DNA of 64,000 nucleotides from assembly GCA_003135415.1 (NCBI GenBank), contig PLBP01000003.1, forward strand, positions 35,436-99,435, in the 5' to 3' direction. The notes below the pieces were generated by a model, which did not search any database, was not told the origin of the DNA, and saw nothing but the letters and a program-made list of their open reading frames with translations. Of this stretch, positions 56,013-63,703 are shown one piece after another. This stretch comes from Hyphomicrobiales bacterium. GTDB taxonomy: Bacteria; Pseudomonadota; Alphaproteobacteria; Rhizobiales; Xanthobacteraceae. Each line of letters begins with the position of its first letter. Positions within the stretch are counted from its first letter, which is position 1. Made by a program: the position numbers and the translations under genes.

Positions 56013-56399
56013 ATGGCAATGAAAACGGGATTAGAGGTACCGCCTGAAATGAGGGCGTTTGCCGAGAAGAGCGTGGGCGAGGCGCGCAAGGCCTTTGAAA
56101 CCTACATGGATGCCGCCACCAAGGCGTTCGGTACCGTCGAGCAATCGGCGCAGGCGATGCAATCCAACGCCCGCGAGCTGGGCCGAAAGGCCATCGGTTT
56201 TGCCGAGGATAACGTCTCGGCGACGCTCGATTTCGCGCAGAAGCTCGTGCAGGCGAAGGACGCCGAAGAACTCATGCGGCTGCAGGCGGAGTTTACCCAG
56301 GCGCAAATGAAGGTGCTGTCGGAGCAGACCAAGGCCTTGGGCGAGAGCGCAACACAGGCGGGCAAGTCGGCCTTCGACGCGATGAAACCGAAGTCCTGA
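56013..56399 (+). CDS. Phasin family protein
   Basis: A 128-aa, almost fully helical protein (PEMRAFAEKSVGEARKAFETYMDAATKAF; FAEDNVSATLDFAQKLVQAKDAEELMRLQAEF), matching the phasin_2 family that coats PHB granules. GGGAGA lies 7-12 bases before the ATG. A second, related phasin follows 140 bases downstream, and an operator-like repeat lies between them. Confidence 0.9.
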   Translation: MAMKTGLEVPPEMRAFAEKSVGEARKAFETYMDAATKAFGTVEQSAQAMQSNARELGRKAIGFAEDNVSATLDFAQKLVQAKDAEELMRLQAEFTQAQMKVLSEQTKALGESATQAGKSAFDAMKPKS

Positions 56400-56420
56400 C
56401 AGCTTTATCTTGCCTCTGAG

Positions 56421-56452
56421 TGTGCAGTGCAATAAATATGTTGCATTGCACA
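56421..56452. promoter_or_regulatory. TGC-rich inverted repeat upstream of the second phasin gene
   Basis: TGTGCAGTGCAA (56421-56432) and TTGCATTGCACA (56441-56452) are complementary at 11 of 12 positions around 8 AT-rich bases. PhaR, which controls phasin genes in relatives, binds TGC/GCA-rich repeats near their promoters, so this is a candidate PhaR operator about 90 bases before the start. The identity of the regulator is inferred. Confidence 0.55.
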
Positions 56453-56537
56453 ATATCTTGTGCTAATCCTGTCAGATCATCGGGCGGGAGACCGTGATCG
56501 GCTCCCTTGCACGGGTGGATCAGACGAGGACCAAGCC

Positions 56538-56996
56538 ATGATCAATACCGATACTCCGAAAAAGGCCTCCAAAGCCGCCGCGGCGCCGAAGTTCGACATG
56601 CCGAACGTCGAGATGCCGGAGATGGTTCGCGAGTTCGCCGAGAAAAGCGTGCAGCAGGCGAAGGACGTCTATGCCCGCATCAAGTCGGCGGCCGAGGAAT
56701 CCACCGACTTGCTCGAAGACACCTATACGAGCGCGACCAAAGGCGCGACCGAGTTCAACGTGAAGGCCCTTGAGGTCTTGCGCGTCAATGTAAATGCCTC
56801 CTTCGATTTTACCCGCGAGCTCATGAGCTCGAAGACGCTCGCCGAAGCCGTCGAGCTTTCGGCGACCCACATGCGCAAGCAATTCGAGTCGCTTTCGGTT
56901 CAGGCGAAGACCCTTGCGGCGCTCGCCCAAAAGGTCGCGACCGAAACCGCTGAGCCGATCAAGGCCGGCCTGTCGAAGACCATGAACGTGCAGTGA
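56538..56996 (+). CDS. Phasin family protein
   Basis: A 152-aa helical phasin. An N-terminal Lys/Ala/Pro linker (KKASKAAAAPKFDMPNVEMP) precedes the phasin_2 domain (MVREFAEKSVQQAKDVYARIKSAAEESTDLLEDTYTSA, SFDFTRELMSSKTLAEAVEL). It shares FAEKSV and overall pattern with the phasin at 56013, suggesting duplication. The ATG at 56538 is preceded by GAGGA. A terminator follows at 57040. Confidence 0.92.
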   Translation: MINTDTPKKASKAAAAPKFDMPNVEMPEMVREFAEKSVQQAKDVYARIKSAAEESTDLLEDTYTSATKGATEFNVKALEVLRVNVNASFDFTRELMSSKTLAEAVELSATHMRKQFESLSVQAKTLAALAQKVATETAEPIKAGLSKTMNVQ

Positions 56997-57039
56997 AGCT
57001 TCCAGTTTGATTGATTCGCCGGCAGCTTGCCGGTGAAGT

Positions 57040-57071
57040 GAGCCCGGCCCCTAGCCGGGCTCTTCGTTTTT
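57040..57071 (+). terminator. Rho-independent terminator after the second phasin gene
   Basis: A 9-bp stem, GAGCCCGGC (57040-57048) with GCCGGGCTC (57054-57062), loop CCCTA, then TTCG and five T. A shorter GCCGGCA hairpin lies just upstream. Confidence 0.85.
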
Positions 57072-57157
57072 AAGGCCACTCTCGCGACAAACACCGTCCT
57101 TGAGCCTAGGCTTGCATCCCCGGGAGGCAGCCCGTAGCTTCCGCGCGGCTCGCCTAT

Positions 57158-57234
57158 GCAGCTGTAGCTCAGTTGGTTAGAGCGCCTGTCTGTGGAACAG
57201 GAGGTCGGTGGTTCGAGCCCACCCAGCTGTACCA
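57158..57234 (+). tRNA. tRNA-His (anticodon GUG)
   Basis: A 77-nt tRNA with encoded CCA. Acceptor GCAGCTG pairs with CAGCTGT (first pair G-U), discriminator A73. D arm GCTCAGTTGGTTAGAGC. Anticodon stem CCTGT/ACAGG with loop CTGTGGA, anticodon GTG at 57192-57194. T arm GGTGG-TTCGAGC-CCACC. The base before G1 is T, so no G-1 is encoded, and A replaces the usual C73. This is the alphaproteobacterial type of tRNA-His. Confidence 0.96.
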
Positions 57235-57310
57235 TTCTCGCGTCCGGCCAGCTTCCCGCGGCCCGCAACGCAAGCGACCGCCAGTTTCTTCGTCCAGCCC
57301 GTCACCCACT

Positions 57311-57375
57311 GATCTCGGGTTTACCCGAGATCAGATCATTACTTCTCGGGTCTACCCGAGATTAGATCATCACTT
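57311..57375. repeat. Two tandem hairpin repeats, 31-bp period
   Basis: The first unit holds a 22-bp palindrome (57311-57332) with arms GATCTCGGGT and ACCCGAGATC. The second has CTCGGGT/ACCCGAG at 57345-57360. The units share CTCGGGTYTACCCGAGATYAGATCATYACT-like sequence with few differences. They lie between tRNA-His and cynS, a 194-bp stretch with no gene. Confidence 0.85.
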
Positions 57376-57428
57376 ATGTGGCACAAGCATTGCTAGTCTC
57401 TGAGCGCCGAACGTTCAGGGAGAGTGCC

Positions 57429-57917
57429 ATGACGAGAGCCGGGCTGACGGAGAAGATCCTCGATATCAAGCGCGAGAAGGGCTGGAGCTGGAAATACATC
57501 TGCGAGAAAATCGACGGCTATTCCGAAGTGCTGATCGTCGGCGCCTGCCTCGGCCAGATGAAGCTCACCAAGCCGCAAGTCGTCAAGGCCCAGGAGCTTT
57601 TCGGGCTGAGCAAGGCCGAGACCGCGATGCTGAACGAAGTGCCGATGCGCGGCGCCGGCGTGCCGATGCCGCCCACCGATCCGCTGATCTACCGCTTCTA
57701 CGAACTCGTGATGGTCAACGGTCCCGCCTGGAAAGCGTTGATCGAGGAGCAATTCGGCGACGGCATCATGTCGGCGATTGACTTCGATATGGTGATGGAG
57801 CGCCTGCCGAATCCGAAGGGCGACCGCGTGAAGATCACGATGTCCGGCAAATTCCTGCCGTATAAATATTACGGCGCCAGCGGAAACGCGCCGGAATACG
57901 GTTTCAAGGAAGAATAA
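57429..57917 (+). CDS. cynS: Cyanate hydratase (cyanase)
   Basis: Converts cyanate and bicarbonate to ammonia and carbon dioxide. 162 aa from the ATG at 57429 (MTRAGLTEKILDIKREKGWSW). An N-terminal helical domain is followed by the catalytic part with DPLIYRFYELVMVNGPAWK (catalytic Arg and Glu) and GIMSAIDFDMVMER (catalytic Ser), ending in MSGKFLPYKYYG. There is no cynT or cynA/B/D neighbour. Expression control is not evident. Confidence 0.97.
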   Translation: MTRAGLTEKILDIKREKGWSWKYICEKIDGYSEVLIVGACLGQMKLTKPQVVKAQELFGLSKAETAMLNEVPMRGAGVPMPPTDPLIYRFYELVMVNGPAWKALIEEQFGDGIMSAIDFDMVMERLPNPKGDRVKITMSGKFLPYKYYGASGNAPEYGFKEE

Positions 57918-57939
57918 GCCACGCGATTTCGCGATCAAT

Positions 57940-59073
57940 TCACCTTGCGATCACCTGCGGCCCGATCTCGCTGATCTTGTTCACGCCGGTGAGCGCCATC
58001 GTGGTCTCCAACTCGCGGCGGATGAAGCCGATCGCTTCGCCCACGCCTTCCTCGCCGCGGGCGCCAAGGCCGTAAATATAAGCGCGGCCGATCATGCACG
58101 CCTTGGCGCCGAGCGCGAGCGCACGCATCACGTCCTGGCCCGAGCGTACGCCGCCGTCGAACAGCACCTCGACCTTGTTGCCGACCGCCTCGGCGATTTT
58201 CGGCAGCGCCCAGATCGACGAAGGCGCGCCGTCGAGTTGACGCCCGCCGTGGTTGGAAACCACGATCGCGTCGGCACCGTGCTCCGTCGCGAGCTTCGCG
58301 TCATCCACGTCGAGGATACCCTTGAGGATCAGCGGCCCTTTCCAAATGCTTCTGATCCATTTCACATCTTCCCAGTTCAGCGCCGGATCGAACTGGCTAT
58401 TGGTCCATTCCGCGAGCGAGGTGTTGTCGCCGACGCCCTGTACGTGGCCGACGCTGTTGCCGAAATTTCTGCGCTTGGCCCGAAGCACGCTGATGATCCA
58501 ACCGGGCTTGGTCGCGATGTCGATTAAATTCGCGATCTTCATCTTCGGCGGCACCGACAATCCGTTCTTGATGTCGCGGTGGCGCTGGCCGAGCACCTGC
58601 AGATCGACGGTGAGCACCAGCGCGCTGCATTTCGCGGCGCTCGCGCGCTCGACCAATGCGCGGATGAACTTGCGGTCGCGCATGACGTAGAGCTGAAACC
58701 AAAACGGCTCGCTCACTTCTTCCGCCACGTCCTCGATCGAGCAAACCGACATGGTGCTGAGGCAAAAGGGGATGCCGGCTTTTGCCGCTGCTTTCGCGGC
58801 GAGAATTTCGCCGTTGCCCCGCTGCATGCCGCAAAGCCCGATCGGCGCGAGTGCGAGCGGTACAGAGACGGGCTTGCCGAGGATCTGCGTTGCCGTGCTG
58901 CGCTTGGAAACGTCGACCAGGATTTTTTGCCGAAGCAAGATCGCTTCCAGGTCGCGCCGGTTGGCATGCAGCGTTTCCTCGGCGTAAGAGCCGCTTTCCG
59001 CATAATCGAAGAACATGCGCGGCACCTTATGGCGCGCGATTTCGCGCAAATCCTCGATGCAAGTGACGACCAT
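57940..59073 (-). CDS. lldD: FMN-dependent alpha-hydroxy-acid dehydrogenase (L-lactate dehydrogenase type)
   Basis: A 377-aa flavoenzyme of the glycolate oxidase/lactate dehydrogenase family. Substrate and FMN motifs: RMFFDYAESGSYAEETL, LALAPIGLCGMQRGNGEILAA, FQLYVMRDRKF, the LILKGILDVDDAKLA lysine, and the active-site VSNHGGRQLDGAPSS. LldD is the best guess, oxidising L-lactate to pyruvate, but glycolate or another 2-hydroxyacid is possible. It runs opposite to the glc genes. Confidence 0.9.
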   Translation of the reverse strand: MVVTCIEDLREIARHKVPRMFFDYAESGSYAEETLHANRRDLEAILLRQKILVDVSKRSTATQILGKPVSVPLALAPIGLCGMQRGNGEILAAKAAAKAGIPFCLSTMSVCSIEDVAEEVSEPFWFQLYVMRDRKFIRALVERASAAKCSALVLTVDLQVLGQRHRDIKNGLSVPPKMKIANLIDIATKPGWIISVLRAKRRNFGNSVGHVQGVGDNTSLAEWTNSQFDPALNWEDVKWIRSIWKGPLILKGILDVDDAKLATEHGADAIVVSNHGGRQLDGAPSSIWALPKIAEAVGNKVEVLFDGGVRSGQDVMRALALGAKACMIGRAYIYGLGARGEEGVGEAIGFIRRELETTMALTGVNKISEIGPQVIAR

Positions 59074-59208
59074 CGGCGCTTCCCCGGTTTTCTGTTATTC
59101 GTCTTGTCAGCCGCGTTGCGATATCACAAATCGCGCAAACGGGAAGCACCTCGCGCTTGCCGGTCCGGAACCCCGAGTGCGCTTGTCCGTTGAAACCGAA
59201 GGTCGTAA

Positions 59209-59418
<210 letters not shown>

Positions 59419-59479
59419 GCCTTCTCCATTATTTTTCGGCGCCAATCTGCTAGAATGCGAGCCGCTGAGCGGAGGACAC

Positions 59480-60973
59480 ATGTCGCTGGTCATGCCCGAT
59501 CTCGACCGGGCCGTGCTCAATCGTCGTGCCGAGATTGCCGCTGCACTTCGCCGCATCGTGCCGGGCGAGGGCGTGATCGATTCCGCCAGCGAAATGCGCC
59601 CCTACGAATCGGACGGGCTCACGGCCTATCGCCAGCCGCCGATGCTTGTGGTGCTGCCCGAGACGGCCGAACAGGTGTCGCGCATCCTTCGCTATTGCCA
59701 CGGCGAAGGCATCAAGGTCGTGCCGCGCGGCGCCGGCACCTCGCTCTCGGGTGGGGCGCTCCCGCTTGCCGACGGCGTGCTCTTGGGCATGGCGAAATTC
59801 AATCGCGTCTTGGACATCGACTATGAAAATCGCGTCGCGGTGGTGCAGCCGGGCGTCACCAATCTCGGCATCACCAAGGCGGTGGAGCAGGCGGCCTTTT
59901 ACTATGCGCCCGATCCCTCATCGCAGATCGCCTGCACGATCGGCGGCAACGTCGCCGAGAATTCCGGCGGCGTGCATTGCCTGAAATACGGCATGACCAT
60001 GAACAACGTGCTCGGCGTCGAGATGGTGCTGATCACGGGCGAGATCATTCGTGTCGGCGGCAAGCAACTCGACGCCAACGGCTATGACCTGCTTTCGGTC
60101 ATCATCGGCTCGGAAGGGCTTCTAGGCGTCGTCACCGAGGTGACGGTGCGCATTTTGAAGAGACCCGAAACCGCGCGCGCCCTCCTCGTCGGCTTCCCCA
60201 CTTCCGAGGCCGCCGGCGATTGCGTTGCCAAGATCATCGGCGCGGGAATTATCCCCGGCGGCATGGAAATGATGGACGGGCCGGCGATCCGTGCCGCCGA
60301 GGATTTCGTCCATGCCGGCTATCCGCTCGATGTCGAGGCCTTGCTGATCGTCGAGCTCGACGGACCGGAGGCCGAGTGCACGCATCTGCTCGAGCGCGTG
60401 AGCAAGATCGCCAAGGATTGCGGCGCCAGCACCTTGCGCGCATCCAACTCGGAAGAAGAGCGGCTGAAATTCTGGGCCGGTCGCAAGGCCGCCTTCCCGG
60501 CGGTCGGGCGCATCTCGCCCGATTATTACTGCATGGACGGCACCATTCCGCGCGCGAAGCTTCCTTTGGTGCTCGCGCGCATGCGCGAATTGTCCGCGCA
60601 CTACAAGCTCCGGGTCGCCAACGTCTTTCACGCCGGCGACGGAAATCTGCACCCGCTCATTCTCTATGACGCCAACCAAGCGGACGAACTCGATCGCGCC
60701 GAGAAATTCGGCGCCGACATTCTCAGACTTTGCGTCGAGGTCGGCGGCGTCTTGACCGGCGAGCACGGCGTCGGCGTCGAGAAGCGCGACTTGATGCCCA
60801 CGATGTTCACGGAAATCGATCTCGCCCAGCAGCAGCGGCTGAAATGCGCCTTCGACGACAAGGGCCTGTTGAATCCCGGCAAGGTATTTCCGAAGCTGCA
60901 CCGCTGCGCCGAACTTGGCCGCGTGCACATCCACGCCGGCAAGCTGCCGTTTCCTGATCTGCCAAGATTCTAA
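59480..60973 (+). CDS. glcD: Glycolate oxidase, FAD-binding subunit GlcD
   Basis: Catalytic subunit of the glycolate oxidase complex, oxidising glycolate to glyoxylate. 497 aa. FAD-binding PCMH domain with VVPRGAGTSLSGGALP and GGNVAENSGGVHCLKYG; the C-terminal substrate domain has NVFHAGDGNLHPLILYD and LTGEHGVGVEKRDLM. The ATG at 59480 follows GGAGGA. First gene of glcDEF. Confidence 0.95.
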   Translation: MSLVMPDLDRAVLNRRAEIAAALRRIVPGEGVIDSASEMRPYESDGLTAYRQPPMLVVLPETAEQVSRILRYCHGEGIKVVPRGAGTSLSGGALPLADGVLLGMAKFNRVLDIDYENRVAVVQPGVTNLGITKAVEQAAFYYAPDPSSQIACTIGGNVAENSGGVHCLKYGMTMNNVLGVEMVLITGEIIRVGGKQLDANGYDLLSVIIGSEGLLGVVTEVTVRILKRPETARALLVGFPTSEAAGDCVAKIIGAGIIPGGMEMMDGPAIRAAEDFVHAGYPLDVEALLIVELDGPEAECTHLLERVSKIAKDCGASTLRASNSEEERLKFWAGRKAAFPAVGRISPDYYCMDGTIPRAKLPLVLARMRELSAHYKLRVANVFHAGDGNLHPLILYDANQADELDRAEKFGADILRLCVEVGGVLTGEHGVGVEKRDLMPTMFTEIDLAQQQRLKCAFDDKGLLNPGKVFPKLHRCAELGRVHIHAGKLPFPDLPRF

Positions 60974-61016
60974 AGCGTGATGCTGAAAGTGGGAGTGGGC
61001 GCACCAAGCATTTTTC

Positions 61017-61097
61017 GTCATGTCCGGCCTTGTGCCGGGCATCCACGCCTTTACCAGGAAACAAGACGTGGATGGCCGGGACGAGCCCGGCCATGAC
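61017..61097. repeat. Large inverted repeat between glcD and glcE
   Basis: Left arm 61017-61047 (starts GTCATGTCCGGCC) and right arm 61067-61097 (ends GGCCATGAC) are each 31 bases and largely complementary, separated by 19 bases. The right arm resembles the REP-like palindrome at 21469. The repeat occupies most of the gap between glcD and glcE. It could attenuate or stabilise the operon transcript. The preceding bases (60975 on) look like a worn copy of the repeat seen at 9465. Confidence 0.85.
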
Positions 61098-61121
61098 AAG
61101 GATGTTAGAAGCGGCACTCCA

Positions 61122-62339
61122 ATGACTGACATCCTGAAGCCCCGCGACGATAACGAAGTCGTCGAGGCCGTCACATGGGCAGTGGCCGAAGGAAAAACGC
61201 TGGAAGTCGCCGGCCGCGGCAGCAAGCGTGCGATCGGCCGCGCGGCACAAACCGATCTCACGCTCGATGGCTCCGGCATTGCCGGCATCGTGCTTTACGA
61301 GCCGGAGGAACTCGTACTTTCGGCGAAGGGCGGAACGCCGCTCGCGGAAATCGAGCAAGCACTCGCGCAAAACCGCCAGGAGCTTCCTTTTGAGCCGCCC
61401 GATCTCGGCCCGCTGCTTGGCGGCAAGCCGGGCGAGGGCACGATCGGCGGCATGCTCGCGGCCAATCTTTCGGGCCCGCGTCGCATCAAGGCGGGAGCCG
61501 CGCGCGACCACGCGCTTGGCATCAAGGCGGTTTCCGGCCGCGGAGAATCCTTCAAGGCCGGCGGCCGTGTGGTGAAGAACGTCACCGGCTACGATCTGCC
61601 GAAATTGCTCGCGGGGTCCTGGGGTACGCTCGCAGTGATGACCGAGGTCACGTTGAAAGTGCTGCCCGCGGCGGAGGATGTGGTGAGCGTTCTCGCCCTT
61701 GGGCTTGCGGACCAGCAGGCGATCGAGGCGATGAGCGCCGCGATGGGAACGGCGTGCGATGTCTCGGCGGCGGCACATTTGCCGCGAAACGTCGCGGCGC
61801 TGATCCCTGTGCCGGCGGTCTCTGCCGCCAATTCCGCTGTGACCGCGTTTCGGCTGGAAGGAATCACGCCTTCGATCGCCTATCGGCGCGAGAAACTCGA
61901 AGCCTTATTGCGCCCCTTCGGCAAGTTAGAGGCCTTGGCGGCCGAAGATTCGCGCGCGTTCTGGCGCGCGGTGCGGGACGTCGTTCCGTTCGCGGACGGA
62001 AGCCAAAACGCGGTGTGGCGAATTTCCACGGCACCTGCCTCGGGCGCGAAGATCGCAAGCGCGATCACGGCGGTGACCGCGGCGAAGATTTTCTACGACT
62101 GGGCGGGCGGCCTGTTATGGGTCGCAATGCCAAGCGAGACGCCGCACGAGACCGTCATCCGCGAAGCGCTCAAAGGCGAGGGTCACGCCATGCTCATTCG
62201 AGCGAGCGCTGCGGTGCGCGCGAGTGCGGCCGTGTTCGAGCCGCTGACGCCCGATCTCGCGGCACTCACGCGCCGGATTAAGGAGAGCTTCGATCCGAAG
62301 GGCATCCTCAATCCCGGCCGTATGTACGCGGGCGTATAA
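61122..62339 (+). CDS. glcE: Glycolate oxidase, FAD-binding subunit GlcE
   Basis: Second FAD-type subunit. 405 aa. It has LEVAGRGSKRAIG, GGTPLAEIEQAL, FEPPDLGPLLGGKPGEGTIGGML and GRVVKNVTGYDLPKLLAGSWGTL, all GlcE signatures, with the usual Asn-Pro-Gly ending (KGILNPGRMYAG). The ATG at 61122 is used; the longer frame would translate the inverted repeat. glcF starts 2 bases after its stop. Confidence 0.94.
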   Translation: MTDILKPRDDNEVVEAVTWAVAEGKTLEVAGRGSKRAIGRAAQTDLTLDGSGIAGIVLYEPEELVLSAKGGTPLAEIEQALAQNRQELPFEPPDLGPLLGGKPGEGTIGGMLAANLSGPRRIKAGAARDHALGIKAVSGRGESFKAGGRVVKNVTGYDLPKLLAGSWGTLAVMTEVTLKVLPAAEDVVSVLALGLADQQAIEAMSAAMGTACDVSAAAHLPRNVAALIPVPAVSAANSAVTAFRLEGITPSIAYRREKLEALLRPFGKLEALAAEDSRAFWRAVRDVVPFADGSQNAVWRISTAPASGAKIASAITAVTAAKIFYDWAGGLLWVAMPSETPHETVIREALKGEGHAMLIRASAAVRASAAVFEPLTPDLAALTRRIKESFDPKGILNPGRMYAGV

Positions 62340-62341
62340 AC

Positions 62342-63661
62342 ATGCAAACGAACTTTACGCTCGCCCAACTCGCCGACCCGAATATCGCGGTCGCCGATAA
62401 GATTCTGCGCGCCTGCGTGCATTGCGGCTTCTGCACCGCGACCTGCCCGACCTACGTATTGCTCGGCGACGAACTCGATAGTCCGCGCGGCCGCATCTAC
62501 CTCATCAAGGAGATGCTGGAGCGGGACCAGCCCGCCACCGCCGATGTGGTCAAGCACATCGACCGCTGCCTCTCTTGTCTTTCTTGCATGACGACCTGCC
62601 CGTCCGGCGTCCATTACATGCACCTCGTCGATCAGGCGCGCATGCGGATCGAGGAGACCTATCGCCGCCCGCTGCTCGATCGTCTGTATCGTGTGTTTCT
62701 CGCGAAGCTCATGCCCTATCCCGCCCGTTTCCGCGCGGCACTTTACGCGGCGCTCTTCGCCAAGCCCTTCGCCCCGCTCTTTGCTGCCATCGGATTGAAA
62801 CCCGTCGCGGCGATGCTTCGCTTGGCGCCCTGGCGTGTTCCGGCTTCATCGCTCAAGGACACGCAGCGAATCTTTCCTGCGCAAGGAAAACGCCAGGGCC
62901 GCGTGGCGTTGCTGTCGGGCTGCGTCGACCGGGTGGCACAACCCGCGATCCGCGCGGCGGCGATCCGGCTGCTTAACCGCCAGGGCATCGAAGTCGTCTT
63001 GGCCTCGGGCGAGGGCTGCTGCGGCTCGCTCAGCCATCACATGGGCCGCGAGCACGAGGCGCTCGCTTTCGTGCGTAACAATGTCGACGTCTGGACAAGC
63101 GAAATCGAAGACAAGGGGTTGGATGCGATCCTGATCACGGCGTCGGGCTGTGGCACGACGATCAAGGATTACGGCTTTATGCTCCGCACCGATCCAAACT
63201 ATCGCGACAAGGCGGCGAAGGTCTCGACCCTCGCCAAGGACATCTCTGAATATTTGGCCGAGCTCCCGCCCTTGCCGCCGGTCGCCCCCCGCAACATCAA
63301 GGTCGCCTACCATTCGGCCTGTTCGATGCAGCACGGCCAGCAAATCGACCGCGAGCCGAAGGAATTATTGGCCAAAGCCGGGTTTATCGTCCGCGACATA
63401 CCCGAGGGTCATCTTTGCTGCGGCTCGGCCGGCACCTACAATATGCTGCAATCCGAGATCGCCGCGCGCTTGCTTGCGCGCAAGGTCGCGAATATTGCAG
63501 AGACCTCGCCGCAGATCATCGCGACAGGAAATATCGGCTGCATCACGCAAATCGCGAGCGGAATCTCGGTTCCGGTCGTTCATACCGTCGAATTACTCGA
63601 TTGGGCGACTGGCGGCCCGCGGCCTGAGGCTCTACAAGCGGCGGGTTTTGGCGGGGGCTGA
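62342..63661 (+). CDS. glcF: Glycolate oxidase, iron-sulfur subunit GlcF
   Basis: Electron-transfer subunit, 439 aa. Two 4Fe-4S motifs near the N-terminus (CVHCGFCTATCPTY and CLSCLSCMTTCPSG). Two CCG-type domains follow (GEGCCGSLSHHMGRE and GHLCCGSAGTYNMLQ). It completes the complex with GlcD and GlcE and feeds electrons to the membrane. The malate synthase gene begins 42 bases downstream. Confidence 0.95.
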   Translation: MQTNFTLAQLADPNIAVADKILRACVHCGFCTATCPTYVLLGDELDSPRGRIYLIKEMLERDQPATADVVKHIDRCLSCLSCMTTCPSGVHYMHLVDQARMRIEETYRRPLLDRLYRVFLAKLMPYPARFRAALYAALFAKPFAPLFAAIGLKPVAAMLRLAPWRVPASSLKDTQRIFPAQGKRQGRVALLSGCVDRVAQPAIRAAAIRLLNRQGIEVVLASGEGCCGSLSHHMGREHEALAFVRNNVDVWTSEIEDKGLDAILITASGCGTTIKDYGFMLRTDPNYRDKAAKVSTLAKDISEYLAELPPLPPVAPRNIKVAYHSACSMQHGQQIDREPKELLAKAGFIVRDIPEGHLCCGSAGTYNMLQSEIAARLLARKVANIAETSPQIIATGNIGCITQIASGISVPVVHTVELLDWATGGPRPEALQAAGFGGG

Positions 63662-63703
63662 AGCCGTCATACTATTAAGAACGAAAATCACGGGGATTGG
63701 ACA

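Noticed and set aside
57311-57375. CRISPR-like direct repeats
   Set aside because: Only two units with no spacers of even length and no cas genes; each unit is a hairpin.
57158-57428. tRNA-His followed by repeats as an integration site of a mobile island
   Set aside because: No integrase, no duplicated tRNA 3' end, and the downstream genes have normal composition.
61020-61121. Upstream extension of glcE through the inverted repeat
   Set aside because: The extra 34 residues would translate a repeat; ATG 61122 gives the normal family start.
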